Position numbers and translations under genes: made by a program. The notes beneath the pieces were generated by a model. That model ran no database searches. It saw only the letters and a program-made list of their open reading frames with translations, and had not been told where the DNA came from. Below, piece by piece: positions 1 through 13,200 of a stretch of 64,000 nt of DNA (position 1 is its first letter; every line of letters begins with the position of its first letter). This DNA comes from Perkinsus chesapeaki (taxonomy: Eukaryota > Perkinsozoa > Perkinsida > Perkinsidae), in the NCBI GenBank assembly GCA_013115145.1, contig JAAPAO010000126.1, forward strand, positions 1 to 64,000, written 5' to 3'.

Positions 1-2305
1 CCCAAGGGAATAAGCTGCACGCGTGTACATTATGGTGACTGTCTCTATGTACCTGGCTGATGGAGCAGCAATAACTTGCTGCTTTCTGAATTTCACTTGT
101 TGTTGAGTTCATCAGTCAACTTGTGGAAGCACACAATTGACATTCTAAAGCGAGCGATGCCTGTTCTACGGCGACGAGACCACAGCCGGTCGAGACTGCT
201 GGAAGGCACGATCCACCCTGGGCGAGTAGAGCACGTTGAGCGCGAAACTTCTATCGATTCTAGTCTGGTCAGGATGCCGGCCCGACTTCCCTCCTCAGGG
301 AAACCTGGCGAAAGATGGTGAAGAGCGACCTTTTCTGGGCATTAGCGGTATTGCTTACCGGAACGCTGAGGTCTTAATCTCAAGCCCCGGCCAGGTTCCA
401 ATGGCATGCGTGTACGCCTCTCTGGCAGCGGACTCACTTATGGCCAGTCTCATGAAGAACTTATCGAAATGGAATCTAGAAGTGGGATGAGCTATTCTAT
501 TTGATGAGCCATCTTTTCAAGACACTGCCATCACATCCTTTGGCCGCCCTTGGGTTCTGCCCGCACACGTTAATATCATATACCATGTGTCAAGTAACAG
601 AGGCCTCGTCCTCGTCGACAACTGCCCCACAGGAAGGTAAGATGCAATCTACCAGGTCACAGCAAGGCGCATTAGCGATCGTTGAGCTGGGTATTCACTG
701 GACGCAGAAAGCTATCCTACAAGGTGTTGCTGCTGACAACTTGCTTGCTAGAAATTGATGCAATCTATGTGGCGTCTCGGAATCCTAGATTTAACAGAGC
801 CTACAACTCGCTTTGTGAAGGGATGGGGAATACCATCCTGCTAAATCTACTTGCGTATAACATTTGAATACCTAATTTCCTTAACTCAATGTGTGTCCCA
901 TTCGTTTTAGATGAAGTGTCATCTTCCCCAGCTGCCTATTGTACACGCCTTGCTCTGTGGACAGCTTGGTTGGCGGTCGATTTCATCATTACTCTTATAA
1001 TGGGCGTATGCATGGGTCTCAGCCTTCTACAGTCCTCCAGTATGATTATCTCAATTTTTCTGTCCATTTCTGCCGGTATTATTAGGGCTTGTATGGCCCC
1101 TACAAGGCCCGCTAGTCAGCATTCATGCCTCATTATTGGGGACGAGGCAAGCTCTCTGGATGATTTTAACAACACTTGTCTCTCACGGCAGCGTGATGAA
1201 GCTCAGTTTCAAAGTATGGTTATCGGTTGGACAGCTCCACCTGGTGCTACAATCTCTATCAGTTTCTCTCCGGAACTCTTCTGTTCCATACTGCAATACT
1301 GTGTTGGCTGAGGCTATTAGTGATTTGGGCAGATTGGGTGATATCCCGTCCTGACCTTCAAGTGTGCGAGCAGCATACAGCATGTTTCTCATGGCTTCAC
1401 TCAGACTGTGTGTACTCGGCTCGAGGATTCTTACCTTGAAGTCACATCAGTGTTCGATAGATTTTCTGGAGATATCTTCAAAGCATGCAGTCTACCTCTA
1501 GGGCCAACACAGGCAGGTTACAGTGAAATCGCCAGTACAGCGCTGATTACAGGGTGAATCAGGCCCAACCAGCCGTGCTTAGCAATAGTTGTCCGATATG
1601 CCTCTGCTGCCTGGGCGATGGCATTGGTGAGCCTGCCAGCCGAGTGTCACTCAGCCTGGATAGGCCAACTCAGGCATCGCGTGTCACAAACGCGGTGCGG
1701 CATCGATATTCTAAGCGCGGCGTCGTAAGACTATTCCGCGAGACTGTTCCGATGTTACTCTCGAGCAGGTCAGTGTTTTCAGGGCCCGTTGTGGCCACTG
1801 GTTTCACTACGACTGCATCAAGTCCTGGGCTCACCATCAGACTCGGGCAACGCACACACGTGGGTCCCGGCTGCCCCTACTCATCCAGATTAATACCAAC
1901 GGTGATGCAGTTGATGAAAATGGAGAGGTATGTAGCACATGACTGCCTCTCATACTGCGCTATGTGTAGGGTGTCACAGCCAGGAACCACTACTGCCCGG
2001 TCTGTGCCGAGATACCTGTCCTGGAGACTCGTGTATCCAGAGTGTGGTTCTGGCCTAGAATTAAGAAATGTTCTCTATGAAGCATATAAGGCATACATTC
2101 ATATCCACGTTATTCATGTTTCATATTGGTCTGGGCTTGCGTTCAGTAAAAATTTCACACATGCCCCTACCCGGGTTCGAACCTTCGCGGATTTGGTGTC
2201 ACAACCCGCGGATAACATGCGTGCAGTTTTCTTGCAAAATGATTCTCGCCATGATTTAAGTCATCATTACCTTTTAGTATCTCTGTTTCCTCTCACCTTA
2301 CCATT
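1..2305 (+). other. Unresolved region, possible small secreted or membrane protein exons
   Basis: No family is recognised here. Several plus-strand stretches look coding-like when short introns are assumed. A hydrophobic leader begins with ATG near 315. A stretch around 510-640 reads through with a possible intron near 642-660. A hydrophobic segment followed by a short tail ends at a stop near 865. A second hydrophobic run lies near 950-1110, with a signal-peptide-like start near 1041. These could be exons of one or two lineage-specific secreted or membrane proteins, or chance. A tRNA-like motif near 2161-2185 is listed separately. Confidence 0.25.
2161..2185 (-). repeat. tRNA 3'-half-like element (B-box plus tail)
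   Basis: On the minus strand this reads GGTTCGAACCCGGG followed by TAGGGGCAT. It matches the Pol III B-box consensus GGTTCGANNCC and shares its tail with the element at 33329-33358. No matching 5' acceptor strand is seen upstream, so it is not a complete tRNA gene. Confidence 0.5.
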
Positions 2306-2748
2306 ATGGCTGAGGAAAGCGCTGATGCCCTCTTCGTCGGGACTCTGGACCGTCTAACCGCCGAACACCCTCATACCGACGACCCGAGATTCGCCTTCAT
2401 GTCCAATCAATGGAACAACTGCGAAGTAACGCGGCCTCGCCATGTCCCCGAATTACAGTATCCCTCTCAGCTTCGTTTCACACAGTTCTGTCGGTGCACT
2501 CGTGAGCTTGGTGAGGATGATCCGAGATGCAAGTAGGGACATCTTCTCGTCAGCCTCACTCATCGCTTCGGATTAGGTATCAGTACTATCGCGCCCAGAC
2601 TGTCTGCCATGAGTTCCTTCTAGAGGACTGGATGGAGCACAGACACAGAGGTAATCATCGCGTCGATCAGACTAGTGCAGTCTTTCCTATAGGTACCTGT
2701 GATCTGGACATCATGCCCGATCGCCAGGTCATCCACATGAGGCAGTAG
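2306..2748 (+). CDS. COX6B: Cytochrome c oxidase subunit 6B (COX6B), 4 exons
   Basis: Small intermembrane-space subunit of mitochondrial complex IV. Starts ATG at 2306 (MAEESADALFVG). Removing introns at 2426-2470, 2533-2576 and 2651-2692 (45, 44 and 42 nt) gives a protein with the twin-cysteine pattern of COX6B: CELRFTQFCRC is C-x9-C and CKYQYYRAQTVC is C-x10-C, followed by the family-typical EDWMEHRHRG. It ends IHMRQ at 2746-2748. The CX9C/CX10C spacing distinguishes COX6B from ordinary twin-CX9C proteins. About 100 residues, slightly longer than the animal protein, with an N-terminal extension. The family is imported by the MIA40 pathway and folds as a disulfide-linked helical hairpin; this part is family knowledge. 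First clearly recognisable gene of the left plus-strand block. Confidence 0.85.
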
Positions 2749-3595
2749 ATGATCCAATATACCATGATGCTTATGTACACCCATTGCCAAGGCTCTGGGA
2801 TGATGATGCTCATTAGAGGGTATTGTTGGCGATATTATTTTGATAATATATAAAGTCTAGTTTTTGTGTTGAGTACGAAAGGCTACCGAAACGCAATAGC
2901 AACGCGAACGGCACAAGTTGTTGGTCTCCCTGGATGGGTAACTTGATGACTTCATCGTTATCCGTATGTAGCATGTTTGCGGTAAGTCATTCGACGGTGG
3001 GAGGCAGAGTCCCCTTAGGGCTGGCGTTTGCCCAGTGATCCTCGAGAATGGAAGGAGAAGCACCGCGTAATGGTGGCCGTTAGACTATTTGATGAGTATG
3101 ATAGAGATGACGACAGTCTAATAGATCTCATAGATCTCACTAGTCTATTCAAGTAGGCTGGCTGAGCTGGGTAAAGTAGGGCTTGGGGTAGGAACCTGGC
3201 ACTCGAGTTGAAGCTCTTCTTTGAGGTCCCCGAAGATATGGAGCCATCTGTTGATGGTATTCAGTGGCATTGATACCGCTCCTTCATATTCGTGTGCATC
3301 TTTTATAGGTATAACGGCGAAAGGCACTGAGATAATGATGCGGTACGAGCGGACAGGCGGTCCATTGAAGCTCACCTTTATTCATTTCCTTCCACTCTTC
3401 AACGTACTAATTCGCTCTATCATACCGACATTTCCGTCGTAGGAGTTCATGGATAGCCTAATAGCCGATATCTGACCATGTGCATGCCAGCAGCCTAATT
3501 CACTGAGTTTCCTCTAGTACATAAATCTTGGTGTTTTCGGGGCCTCGGATTGACGCCGTTTGTGTAGTCGTTTTTGTCCATCACTTTACACCATT
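2749..3595. other. Intergenic, no gene seen
   Basis: About 850 bases between COX6B and COPE. I see only short unconvincing reading frames. The COPE start lies in a context (CACCATTATGG) resembling that of COX6B (TTACCATTATGG), which may reflect a shared start context. Confidence 0.6.
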
Positions 3596-4959
3596 ATGGA
3601 GGATGAGCTACAAGAAGTTCGTGACTCCTTCTATGTGGGAGCCTATTCCCGATCTCTACAGCTGTCTGAGCAGACTGTCGTGAGCTCGGATATGGTAGCA
3701 GCTGAAAAGGAGGCTCTTAATGCCAGGTAGTGGGGAAGTGGGGCTCTGTATTATTGCCCTCATCGAGTCCTCCTCTACCTCCTATTAGGTGCTATTTGGC
3801 TGCTGGTATGCTGGACCATATTAAAGGTATGCAACACAGCCCTAATCCAGCTTTGAAGGCGACTGCTCTGATGGCAGTGTAAGTTCACAGGCTTGGAGCT
3901 CCGTACCAACCCTTTTTGCCAGGTTCATGCGCACCCCTCAGGAAGGGCAACGCAAGACAGCTTTGGATCGTCTACAGGAGTTGGCCACCACTACCAGAGA
4001 TGCGACTGCTCTGTAAGCAGCTCGAACAGCTATCGGATGAGCTCAAACCTGTATAGATACTATTATGCAGCAGCCTTGGGGAGCAGCGGCCAAGGCGCCA
4101 TGGGCGTTGTGGACGCCATCAACCTCACCAAGGAGTATGCTAGTCCAGAGATGATTGCCATTAGAACCTTCCTCGCTGTAATAGGGTGCGTATCAGTATC
4201 TTCGCCTGAGAGCTCTTCGGCAGATATCAATTGACCGGCTTGATTTGGCGGATCGAGGGTTGAAGGAACTCGCTAAGATGTGTGCCGGGGACGAGCCTGG
4301 TGCCGCCAAGTACGCCAATGCAGCTTGTTCTATTATGAAGGGTGACAACGAGGAAGCATATCTTGTGTAAGTATCATCTGCCCCTTACTGGCTCATGGAG
4401 GCGGCGTGATCGCAGAGTTGACGATGACCATCGAATGTTCCCACGTTGGATTGGTTCGATATTTCTTTTCGATCTCGGAACTATGGAGTATGAATCTCCG
4501 CATTACAAACACTATTCGATCCCCGAGTTACACATTTCTTCGAGGCTAGACTGACCGGACTTAATACACTGTATAATTTTTTCTTCCTTCAGAATGACGG
4601 ATCTTGGCTCCCAATACTCCTGTGATGAAATGAGCCCTGGTGGAACCGAGTCCATATTGCTCACCAACGGCAAGGCAGTTGCTAATCTTCAGCGAGGCAT
4701 GTACCAGGAGGTAAGGTGACCGTAAATGTGCTACTATTAAACCGGTCCTTGTTCAGGCTTATGATGACTTGGTGCGCGTGCTAGAACTCGACCCCAGGAA
4801 TCCTGACACCCTCATTAACCTTGCCTGTGCGGCCACGCATCTTGGCAAGCTTGACGAGGCTCAGAAGTAAGGCTTGAATTGGAGCTGAATGCAAACCTCT
4901 GTCTCAGGTACAAGCAGACCCTCCTCCAGCATCCTCACGTGGGAGCTGCTCAAGCGTGA
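3596..4959 (+). CDS. COPE: Coatomer subunit epsilon (COPI coat), multi-exon
   Basis: Epsilon subunit of the COPI vesicle coat, acting in Golgi-to-ER retrograde traffic by binding alpha-COP. The spliced protein starts MEDELQEVRDSFYVGAYSR, matching the family N-terminus, and continues through TPR-like helices such as RCYLAAGMLDHIKG. The C-terminal TPR stretch includes YDDLVRVLELDPRNPDTLIN and NLACAATHLGKLDEAQKYKQ, then HPHVGAAQA and a stop at 4957-4959. Introns are mostly 41-62 nt; the one starting near 4371 is about 220 nt. All joins keep frame. Total about 290 residues, close to the usual 300. It follows COX6B on the same strand. Confidence 0.87.
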
Positions 4960-5397
4960 GTTTCTGATCGCACTGCGGCTTATAGTTATCTCGTCTGGTA
5001 GGTATACGACTGGCCTGCAGAACTTGTCCAACAGTTTTTCTTCCTTCCGAGCCTCTTAAGTGATGTGGATTGTTGCTGGCATTGTTACACTTATCACTGC
5101 TGCTGCTCCGGTTGGTATATCCATATTTAAGCCAGTTGAATAGACTTGGGTTGTCAATACACTCTCCAGGCGCCGATAGCGAAGCTCGTATGTAAAGGTC
5201 AAGTTCCTTCCGGATAGTAAGCGATGCTTTCTTATCGCTTGATGGAGGGCTTGGTCCTTGCCGCTCGTATTGTATTTCATACCACACTTCCCTCAGATCA
5301 CCTCCCTCATACCTCTCATCCGCCTCTCCGTGTGATATACCACTGCCGATCGTTGGCTAGTTGACGTCTAGTGTGGCTGTCAGCTTCGATTCTGTCA
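4960..5397. other. Intergenic, nothing recognised
   Basis: About 440 bases between COPE and the next plus-strand gene. No recognisable coding exon. A 5' untranslated exon of the downstream gene could lie here but cannot be shown. Confidence 0.5.
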
Positions 5398-7322
5398 ATG
5401 TTTATACCGCCAGGAGGGTACGGTTTCCAATTCAGTCGTTACCAGCAGCAACAGTACAATGGAGGGAAGCATCCTGCTGTCTCCTCGGCTGCAACTCAAA
5501 GGCTGTACGCATCACCTCGGGAGATGCTGCAAATGTTGCTTAGATTCTCCGCACCAATCACCAACAGTCAAACTGTCCGAACTACTGGAGGCCTCCCTAT
5601 CGCACCATCACCGATGCCGCCTCCACCACCGTTCTCTCCGCCTGTCGGAGGATATTCGAACATAACGGCTAAAGCAGCTGCTCCCAGGCCGACCATCGTT
5701 CAACCCAGGACGGTGCAAGCTGCATCGCCATCTATTGGCACTCCGGACATTTTGAAGAACTATCCCTTGCCTGCTACCACCCCATCTAGTGCAGGGCCAC
5801 AGTCAAGTTACAGCCCCGTGAGAACCCTGTATAGTAACACACCAACGCCTCTCGCGCCGATACAAGTACAAGTCGAAACCAAGCTACTGTCGGAAGCGAC
5901 AGAAGTGGTGAAAACAGCTGTTGATGAACCTCGTAAGGATGTGGACAAGGTCCAAGTGCCAAGTAATGGCCTGGCGAGTAGGTGTCTCTGTAACGAAGTA
6001 AATGATTCCAGCTCAAATCGGTGTTATCTTCTTAGGTCAACAGCCGGAGAGGAAAGTACAGCAGGACAGGCCGATTAAGCGCGCTGGACCGCCGAGGCCT
6101 TCAGATGTCCGAAGACCCTCTCAGAGCCGGAAATCATTGGTAAAGGCTGGAACGCCATCTACGGCAAAGGTCGCAGGGTCGTCTACGGCAAAGGTGGCAA
6201 CACCGTCAACGGTGAAGATTTGCCTTGCTGATCGTAGATGTACGCACTCCTCAGGATACCAAACCCCCACCACCTCGGGGGCGACAAGTGAATAAGCGAA
6301 GGTCCTCTGCCCTGATTCAGCTATCACCTCCAAAGAAGGAAGCTGGCAAGGCATTGCCAGCAGAAAGGCAGACTTCGGTGATAATCTGCTCCTCCGTGTT
6401 TGTACCAGTGGCCATGCTCAGCGCGTTCAGCAAAGCTCGACGGGCGACGCTCAGTTGGACAAACTAAAGAATGTCAGAAGAACAGCGCAACTGAGGAACG
6501 TCCCTGTCGGCGAAGCTATGAGGTACCAGACTTCGCCACTATGAGTTCTGCGTGGTGCTCACAGGCACTTCCGTGATCATTGCAATAATAATGACATTCA
6601 AACAACGTAGGCTTTCGGATCTGTCCGCGATAGTGTTACTCGTACTAGGTTCACACTAGAGTCCTTTGGGGTAGCCTATCGCGGTTTGATGGAGTCTTGT
6701 GGAATAGCGCCGAGTGAAAGCGATGAAGACATCACCGGTGAGCCTCCGTTCCCGACAGAACCGTCCCACCTCATCGCTTTTCTATACTTGTCGTGGATTG
6801 AGTATTCGATGGTCAGGCGTCTTTGACGTTTTCGATCGAGATAGAAATGGTTGCCTCGATCTGATGGAGGTCGTGTGCGGCTTATGTTTGATATGCAGCG
6901 GAACAGAGAAGGAGAAACTTCAGAGCGTTTTTGACGCATTTGATGCCGATGGAGATGGTCAGATTAGTTTAGAAGAGATGACGACGTTTCTTTGTTATGT
7001 GTATAGGATCGTAAGTCGGTACATTGCAAGTGAATGATAAACCTATCTCTGCAGGTCCTCACCAAAACTGTAATTGATAGAATGAAGGCGATTGGGGTGA
7101 CGCTAACCAGTCCGGAACGTTTGGCTTCTGTCACCGCCAAGGGGTGCTTTGCAAGTATCGATTGCAATCACGATGGTATGATAACGTAAGAGCGTCATTC
7201 CGCAAATCACACTGATGGGATATTTTATTGGTATCAGGTGCGATGAGTTCCATAATTGGTTCTGTGCACCTCAAAGGCAAGCGTTGTTTGTAGCAGGAAC
7301 ACTTGACGGTGTGTTTGTCTAA
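5398..7322 (+). CDS. Proline-rich protein with C-termin EF-hands
   Basis: Start chosen at ATG 5398 (MFIPPGGYGF); an in-frame ATG at 5371 is possible. The N-terminal half is low complexity, rich in Pro, Ser, Thr and Ala, with a PMPPPPPFSPP run and later basic repeats (TPSTAKVAGSSTAKVATPST). The C-terminal third holds three EF-hand loops: DRDRNGCLDLME, DADGDGQISLEE and DCNHDGMITCDE. These have acidic residues at the calcium-binding positions and a final Glu, so all look able to bind calcium. At least six introns (about 43-90 nt) join in frame, including two of 43-44 nt near 6220 and 6380. It is probably a cytoplasmic calcium sensor or adaptor with a disordered N-terminus. The arrangement resembles EF-hand proteins of alveolates, but I do not recognise a named orthologue. 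Confidence 0.7.
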
Positions 7323-8804
7323 TCCGTATATTAAAGCATGATATTTCTGTACAATAACAGTTTGCGTTTTACACAGTTGTAAGCTGCTGAGTGGTGGAAG
7401 AACTACGGGCTAGTGTGCCTCTCCCAAGAACGAAACGCCATTGTATCGCGTAGAAGGTTTGGGCCTACTTCAGTGTCATGTGGGAACATGAAGGTCTATA
7501 ACAGGAAACGAGATAGAAGCGTGAATATGCGTACAGCAGTTCGGATGACGGCTGCGGCTGTAGATATGGCTAGCGGTCTTTGCCAGCAGGCTGCAGGAGC
7601 GCTGGAGTGCATGCTGGAGAGACTCCAATGAAGTCACTTCATCAATGATATTTGACCTGCTTGATTCAAGGAATGTGTGTAGCTTGGGTTGCGGCAGACG
7701 GCCCAGTAACACCCGAAGCATCCAGCACCCAGCATACCGCTGTCAATCACTTTGAGTCCGGTGAAGTTGTTGATGTGGGTTGATGGAGAGTAGAACAGGA
7801 ATGTCTCCAATACGGCTGATTCAAGCATGCGAAACGGAGTAGAACCATCAATACGATTAGTCAGTTCTACAAAGGATCATAGAGACAGGTCAATAGCGGC
7901 TTCTCCCGTAGCCGTCTCGTCTCTGAAATAATCGATGGCGTACGCGCGTTTAATTACGCGAAAAGTGGCCAGCGGAAAAGTAAGTGGCGTGCGGAACAGA
8001 AGTATGGCGGGCGAGAGTAGAGTGGTGCGAGACGTAGAAATTGGGCCTTACTTTCCCCTTCATCGTTGTGCCAAGTCGCTATGATACTCGCATTGACACT
8101 GTTCAACAGTGACTGTTAGACTGTCAATCAACTGATTCTCTAGGCTTTCGTATTATTATCCAGTGTCAAGAGTCACAGTTATGAAGATCACCGCCTTCAA
8201 CTGTTGCGCTTTGATATTGTGCGTATCGGATCTGAGTTCGGCGATCTCCTTATGGCGTCGCAAAGTGGGAAAGTCTTTTAAGGGTAGGAGACTGTAATAC
8301 ACTACCGCATTGGCGGCCTTATCTTGATAGGTTTGACACGCAACGGCAGCAATACATCTTCCAAGGATAAATCAGATAACACTGCAGATGAATCCGCCGG
8401 TGTGGGATCAGCTGGAAAGGTACACCGCGTTACTGAGTAATTTGAATCGATGAGTCGAATATTAAACGCCTGTCTACTTTCCTAACTGTTTCCCATTCCC
8501 TCGGTGACCACAAATAATTTCGCGCCGAAAATATTATCGATACTATTGTAGAATATTCGTATCATTATCCTTGTCTTCGTTCGTCTCCATTCCATCGCGC
8601 TGCATCTTGCTCAATTTTGAGGGCCTGTGACACAAGAAAAGCCTGTGATACCAGCGAAGCCTGTAATACAGCTAGCAAAGCCTGTGATACCTCATGCCTG
8701 CTTTAGTATCCAGAAGAGGGATGCAGGTTTCCGGATCGAAATGATTCACGTACTGCATTCTATGCTCATTACTGGGATGGTGCCGGTCCATTCACCGTGT
8801 TACA
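7323..8804. other. Intergenic at a strand-switch, simple repeat near 8629-8690
   Basis: About 1.5 kb without a convincing gene on either strand. Around 8629-8690 the unit AAGCCTGTGATAC recurs imperfectly three to four times with variable spacing. This lies between the left plus-strand block and the long minus-strand block. Confidence 0.5.
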
Positions 8805-9225
8805 ATGGGTCAACGTCTACTTAAACCTCAAGCTAATGTAGCAAATGATGATGCACGCCACTCAACCCTGGAATTGCCGTCACGTTAGGTATCGCCCGCG
8901 GAGAGACTCGACGCTAAATATTTTTCTTGGGGGCAAACTGTTCGAGTTTGGCAGCAAGGACACCATGCGCCTGGTTGATAAGTTCCCGGCCCTCCACGAG
9001 TTTTATGATGTTACAGAAAAGCTGTATCCAAAGCTGAAAGATGCTAAGAAGAACAACAGGGATCCGGATTGTGACGGCACTATATGGAACATTATTATGT
9101 TACGCGAGGATGGGTCTAGACGGCCGCGCAATTGGCCTCAGCAGATCTTGGAGTGGAACCAAAAGGAAATAGAAAATGAAATAAGGGAAATACATCGTAG
9201 TTCAGGAGTCCAAGTACAATGGTAA
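8805..9225 (+). CDS. Possible small protein of unknown function
   Basis: An open stretch of about 100 codons with charged, helical composition (KLYPKLKDAKKNNRD, WPQQILEWNQKEIENEIREI) ends at 9225. A candidate upstream start at 8805 (MGQRLLKPQAN) would join through a short intron and begins MG, so N-myristoylation is conceivable. No domain is recognised. Its amino-acid composition is more protein-like than other frames nearby, but it stands alone in a gene-poor interval and could be spurious. It would be the last plus-strand gene before the minus-strand block. Confidence 0.35.
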
Positions 9226-10248
9226 ATATGTTCAATCAAGCTTCGACGTCAGTACCTTCGATGTAACGCATGATGTTGTTTTGGAATCGATGTGGATGTT
9301 GATAAGTTGCTGTAGTGTTCACTAGTTGTTAAACTACTCCCGAGCACGTCAATGCAATTAGAGTGTGTGCTACTACTCTGAAAGCGTCGCACTATAGTCT
9401 CTCCCTTCGCATCACGCGAAAAGCGATGAAGTAGCGGACTCGTATGAGTGCCTGCAAGCAATACTATGGTAATGATTCAAGTCGTCGTAGAAGATGATGC
9501 ACCACAAGATGTCTCTGGTAATTACCCAAATGCGTAGAACATCACCAACTCAATTCACTCATTTGTAAAGTAACCGACTTCTACGAAACGCGCGTCCGGC
9601 ATAATGATAATACGGCAGTGGGGATCTAACACCTTGGAGGGATTCCTCTAGAGTTATTCTCTCGGCTCACTGATGCTGACATTCACACTTTTTCTGCGAG
9701 GATTGCAAAACTGAGGTGCTCTCTGGGATTACCAGGGGACTCAGATCGTATATTACTACGCTCCGTAGTCTCAGAAGCAGCTACGTGTTTAATTGAAAAC
9801 TACGTTGGGTCTGTACGACAAACAACTGCCATCGTTTTCAAGTTTGGCCGACTACCACTCTACCAGTTACCAATGGATGATCGGTTACTGCCGCGGGACT
9901 TCAGTATCGGTGAATAGGATCCACGCATTCATCGGTGAGTCATCGAGCTCCACCCAAATGAATAGAATACGTTTTAGTGCGGAGGAGATGTTAGGGAACT
10001 TGCGGTAGAAAATGTGGTCCTAGACCCAAAAGAAATATCAAATTCATTCCGTCTGGGCCGAACATCACCTGAAGTCCTTCATGATGATATTTCCGTACCC
10101 GTTGCGTGTACTGGAGCAGTATCGTTCTCCCTTACATGATTTAGTGGAAGGGGATTTCTGTCATTTACTACTCAAACGCAGATCGAACATACAGTGAAAC
10201 CAGTGTTTTGTTCAACAGCAGCAGCACACACCACCCCACACTCGTAGA
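9226..10248. other. Intergenic, no gene seen
   Basis: About 1 kb between the doubtful small gene and the 3' end of RPN1. It holds only short scattered reading frames on both strands. Confidence 0.5.
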
Positions 10249-13200
10249 TCACTTTCTAGCGGCGTCTTGTTCCTCTGGTTGGTAATCTTTATTCTTCTTT
10301 ATAATAACGAAACCTTCAATAACCTTAGTTACCGGTATGTACTCCTCAGTAGCCAGCTCAGCACGATCAGTGCACGACAACAATACCTAACCAACAGCAA
10401 CAATCTACCATATCAACGCTGCATTCTAGCCTACGGGAGTAGTATGGGTCTGGAAACCAGTGATAGACTTTGCCTGCTTACCAGCAATACCAGTAGTATC
10501 AACAGCTTGTCCAACACGAACCTACATAGAGCCGATGGATGACGGATATGCCGCCGGTCGATCCGCAAACCTTACTGGGACGCTGATTGGCTCAGGCTCA
10601 CTGCCGTCCTCCTTGTCCAACAGAGTCACCACCATACGAGGGTATCTAAGCAAAATGGATGGTGTAGGTAGTCGGACTGCTGGAATAAGTCCTACATGCA
10701 TGGTATGAGATAATATAGCATAAAGTGGTATTGGGAACCGAAGAGCGTCTTATCGATGCTAAGGGCTCCTGCGTACAATACCACCAGCATTGATGCCAGT
10801 GAAGTTGGGTTAATGAGGTATCGGTCACTGTGAAGTGGGCTTAATGACACCAAACCCTTACCACAATATCTGATGAATGAAGTTTATTATAACAGCACAT
10901 GACACGGCCTAAGGCTTACAGCATTCCCTGAGCGATCCTCACTGCATAGAGGGCGTTGGGGCTGACGGAGTAGTATGCAGCAAGTTGACGGAGAAGCCCA
11001 GCTAGACGAGAGTTATTGGTACCGGCACCAACAATACCTAAGAAAGAGATGGATATGGAACAAGGGGAAGAGTTATACCCATGCTGAGGATGGCGCATTG
11101 GGCGACCTCCTCATCGGCGTCATGAGACAGCCTAGAGAGGGTATCAATAATAGTGTATCTGAGACCATATAAATTAAAGCAGCGAAACGAATAGCAACAA
11201 CAACCTACTTGGGATTGCTGGCAAAAAGCATGGCCAAGGTAAGGGGCACACCTCGCTTGATAGATGCAGGACAATATCTATTATTATAATGACATACTTC
11301 ATAACATTTGAACTTACTGAAGGATGTTATCCATAGCCCTTACGGTCATCTCTGTACCAATCTCCTCACCGAGCGGTATGAGGCCAATACCGAGCACGGC
11401 AGCCACTTGATAGTATCGAGCAGCTCGCTCCGCATTCTGTTGCGCGCTCTCTGATTCATGTTAGCCATGCCAAACCCAACTGAAGCTTTGACCACCTCAC
11501 CTTCGAGCTCATCATCCTCATTAGGTGAATTCTCGCCATCAGCCGCGGCAGCATCGGCCTGCTTGTCGTCGGCCACAGTAGGCTTCTCCGTAAGTAGGTG
11601 TAATAGCTCCTAACACAGTAATACAACCAACCATGTTGGTGAGGAGCAGGAGCAAGGGTGCCCACCTGGACCTTAAGCACGTCACCGCTGCCAGCATACC
11701 CACAGGACTTCACAACAACAGTACAGAGATTGCCTACAGGGGCATGCACGGGGTTTACGGTGATGGAGACCTACGAAGCTTTTCCTCCTTTACACCTTGC
11801 TCTATCTCATCTAGCAGCTCATCAACAGGGTTACGGTCTGGCATACTCTTGTCTCCACCTTCAGCTGACATTGACTGAATACTAACCCAGTGGGTGACCT
11901 AAGACTCACCTGGTAGGACTGAGCCGCACTGGAGGTAGAGGATACCCAAAGCTATTGCAAAGAAGCAGACGAAGACGTCCGATTCCGCGGAGAAGGTGGG
12001 CAACTGAAGCAGCAACATTCTAAAAGCTTATAACAAGCCTTTGCCAATCACCTCTTGTCTCTCCTGTATGGTAGCCATAATGATGTCCTTTATATCGGTA
12101 TTGCCGGTCCCAACAAAGACCAAAGCCAAGGATATGGACGCCAATGCAGATAGGGCTAAGGAACCTACACAACGGTCAATGTAGGCAGTAGCAGCCAACT
12201 GCTGATGATACACTACCAGCCTCGGTGTCGACTACTATGGGAGTGATGTTTTCTGCCAGATCTTCACGACGCGATCCAGAGTAGGCAAAACCAAGGCCCA
12301 TAACAGCAGCCTGAGAATGCCTCCCAGCAAGGTGTTGTCAAAGGTTGTCTCACCATTTTAACGAGGGGTTCGCTGCTGTCCAGTTGCTCGGCTAGAAGGG
12401 CCCATGCTGGATCGACATCAGATGTAACACCAGTGGATGCCAAACCAAAACCGAGCATGGCGCCAGCCTTAACATTGACATTCTCAGACCATTGATATCT
12501 GAAACCCGATACCATCATTCCCGTGGAGGTTCGATCCCCAGCAACAGCCGTTTACTTATCAATCTGAGCAAGTCCCTCATCGACATCCCAAAGCATAATA
12601 GCACCCAATGAAGCAGCAGCTGCCATCATACCTAGGCGGAGCGAAGCGTTTCATGAATAACTTTATATTTGCAGTAGATTCGCACGCCTCCTTATTACCT
12701 CTATCTTTGTTCTTATAAAGCCATTGACTCCCCTCCACCGTCATAAGTTTATCAGTACCGAAACCGACATTGACAAGAGCGTTGACATACGTCGAGGCAA
12801 GATTCTGCTTTGCTGAGTCAATAACCTAAGATACGATTCTCAACAGCTCGAATAGAAGAGCCCATAACACTACCGCAGCGCCAGGGTTCCTGCCTCTCTC
12901 TTCTAGGTGGGTCTTGTAGACATCCTCCGGCGCCTTAGCTGGAGTAAAGACGTGGAAAGGAAAGGTAATGGAGGCAAAACTACCTTCAACGACATCAAGG
13001 TCCTTGGCGAGGCTATGATAAGTGCTGGACAAGCTCTCATTGGAGAGAATAGATATCTAAGCTTCAAGCATGCACTACATCCCTCCCAGGATTAGCGTAC
13101 GAGATCGGAGTCCTCATCCTCATCCAACCCCAACTCCTCTGCGGCCTGCAGCGCCCCTCCGCTGGCTCTCCCCGATGAACGGGCGTAGATATAGCAAAGC

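Noticed and set aside
1554-2357. Long plus-strand open frame of 267 codons
   Set aside because: It begins with GTG, has no recognisable domain or consistent composition, and runs into COX6B in another frame, so it is probably chance.
6220-6262. 26-nt intron in the EF-hand gene
   Set aside because: The 26-nt version breaks frame; a 43-nt version ending at CTCAG joins correctly.
8629-8690. CRISPR-like repeat
   Set aside because: Units are imperfect and spacers are only a few bases; it is a degenerate tandem repeat in a eukaryotic genome.
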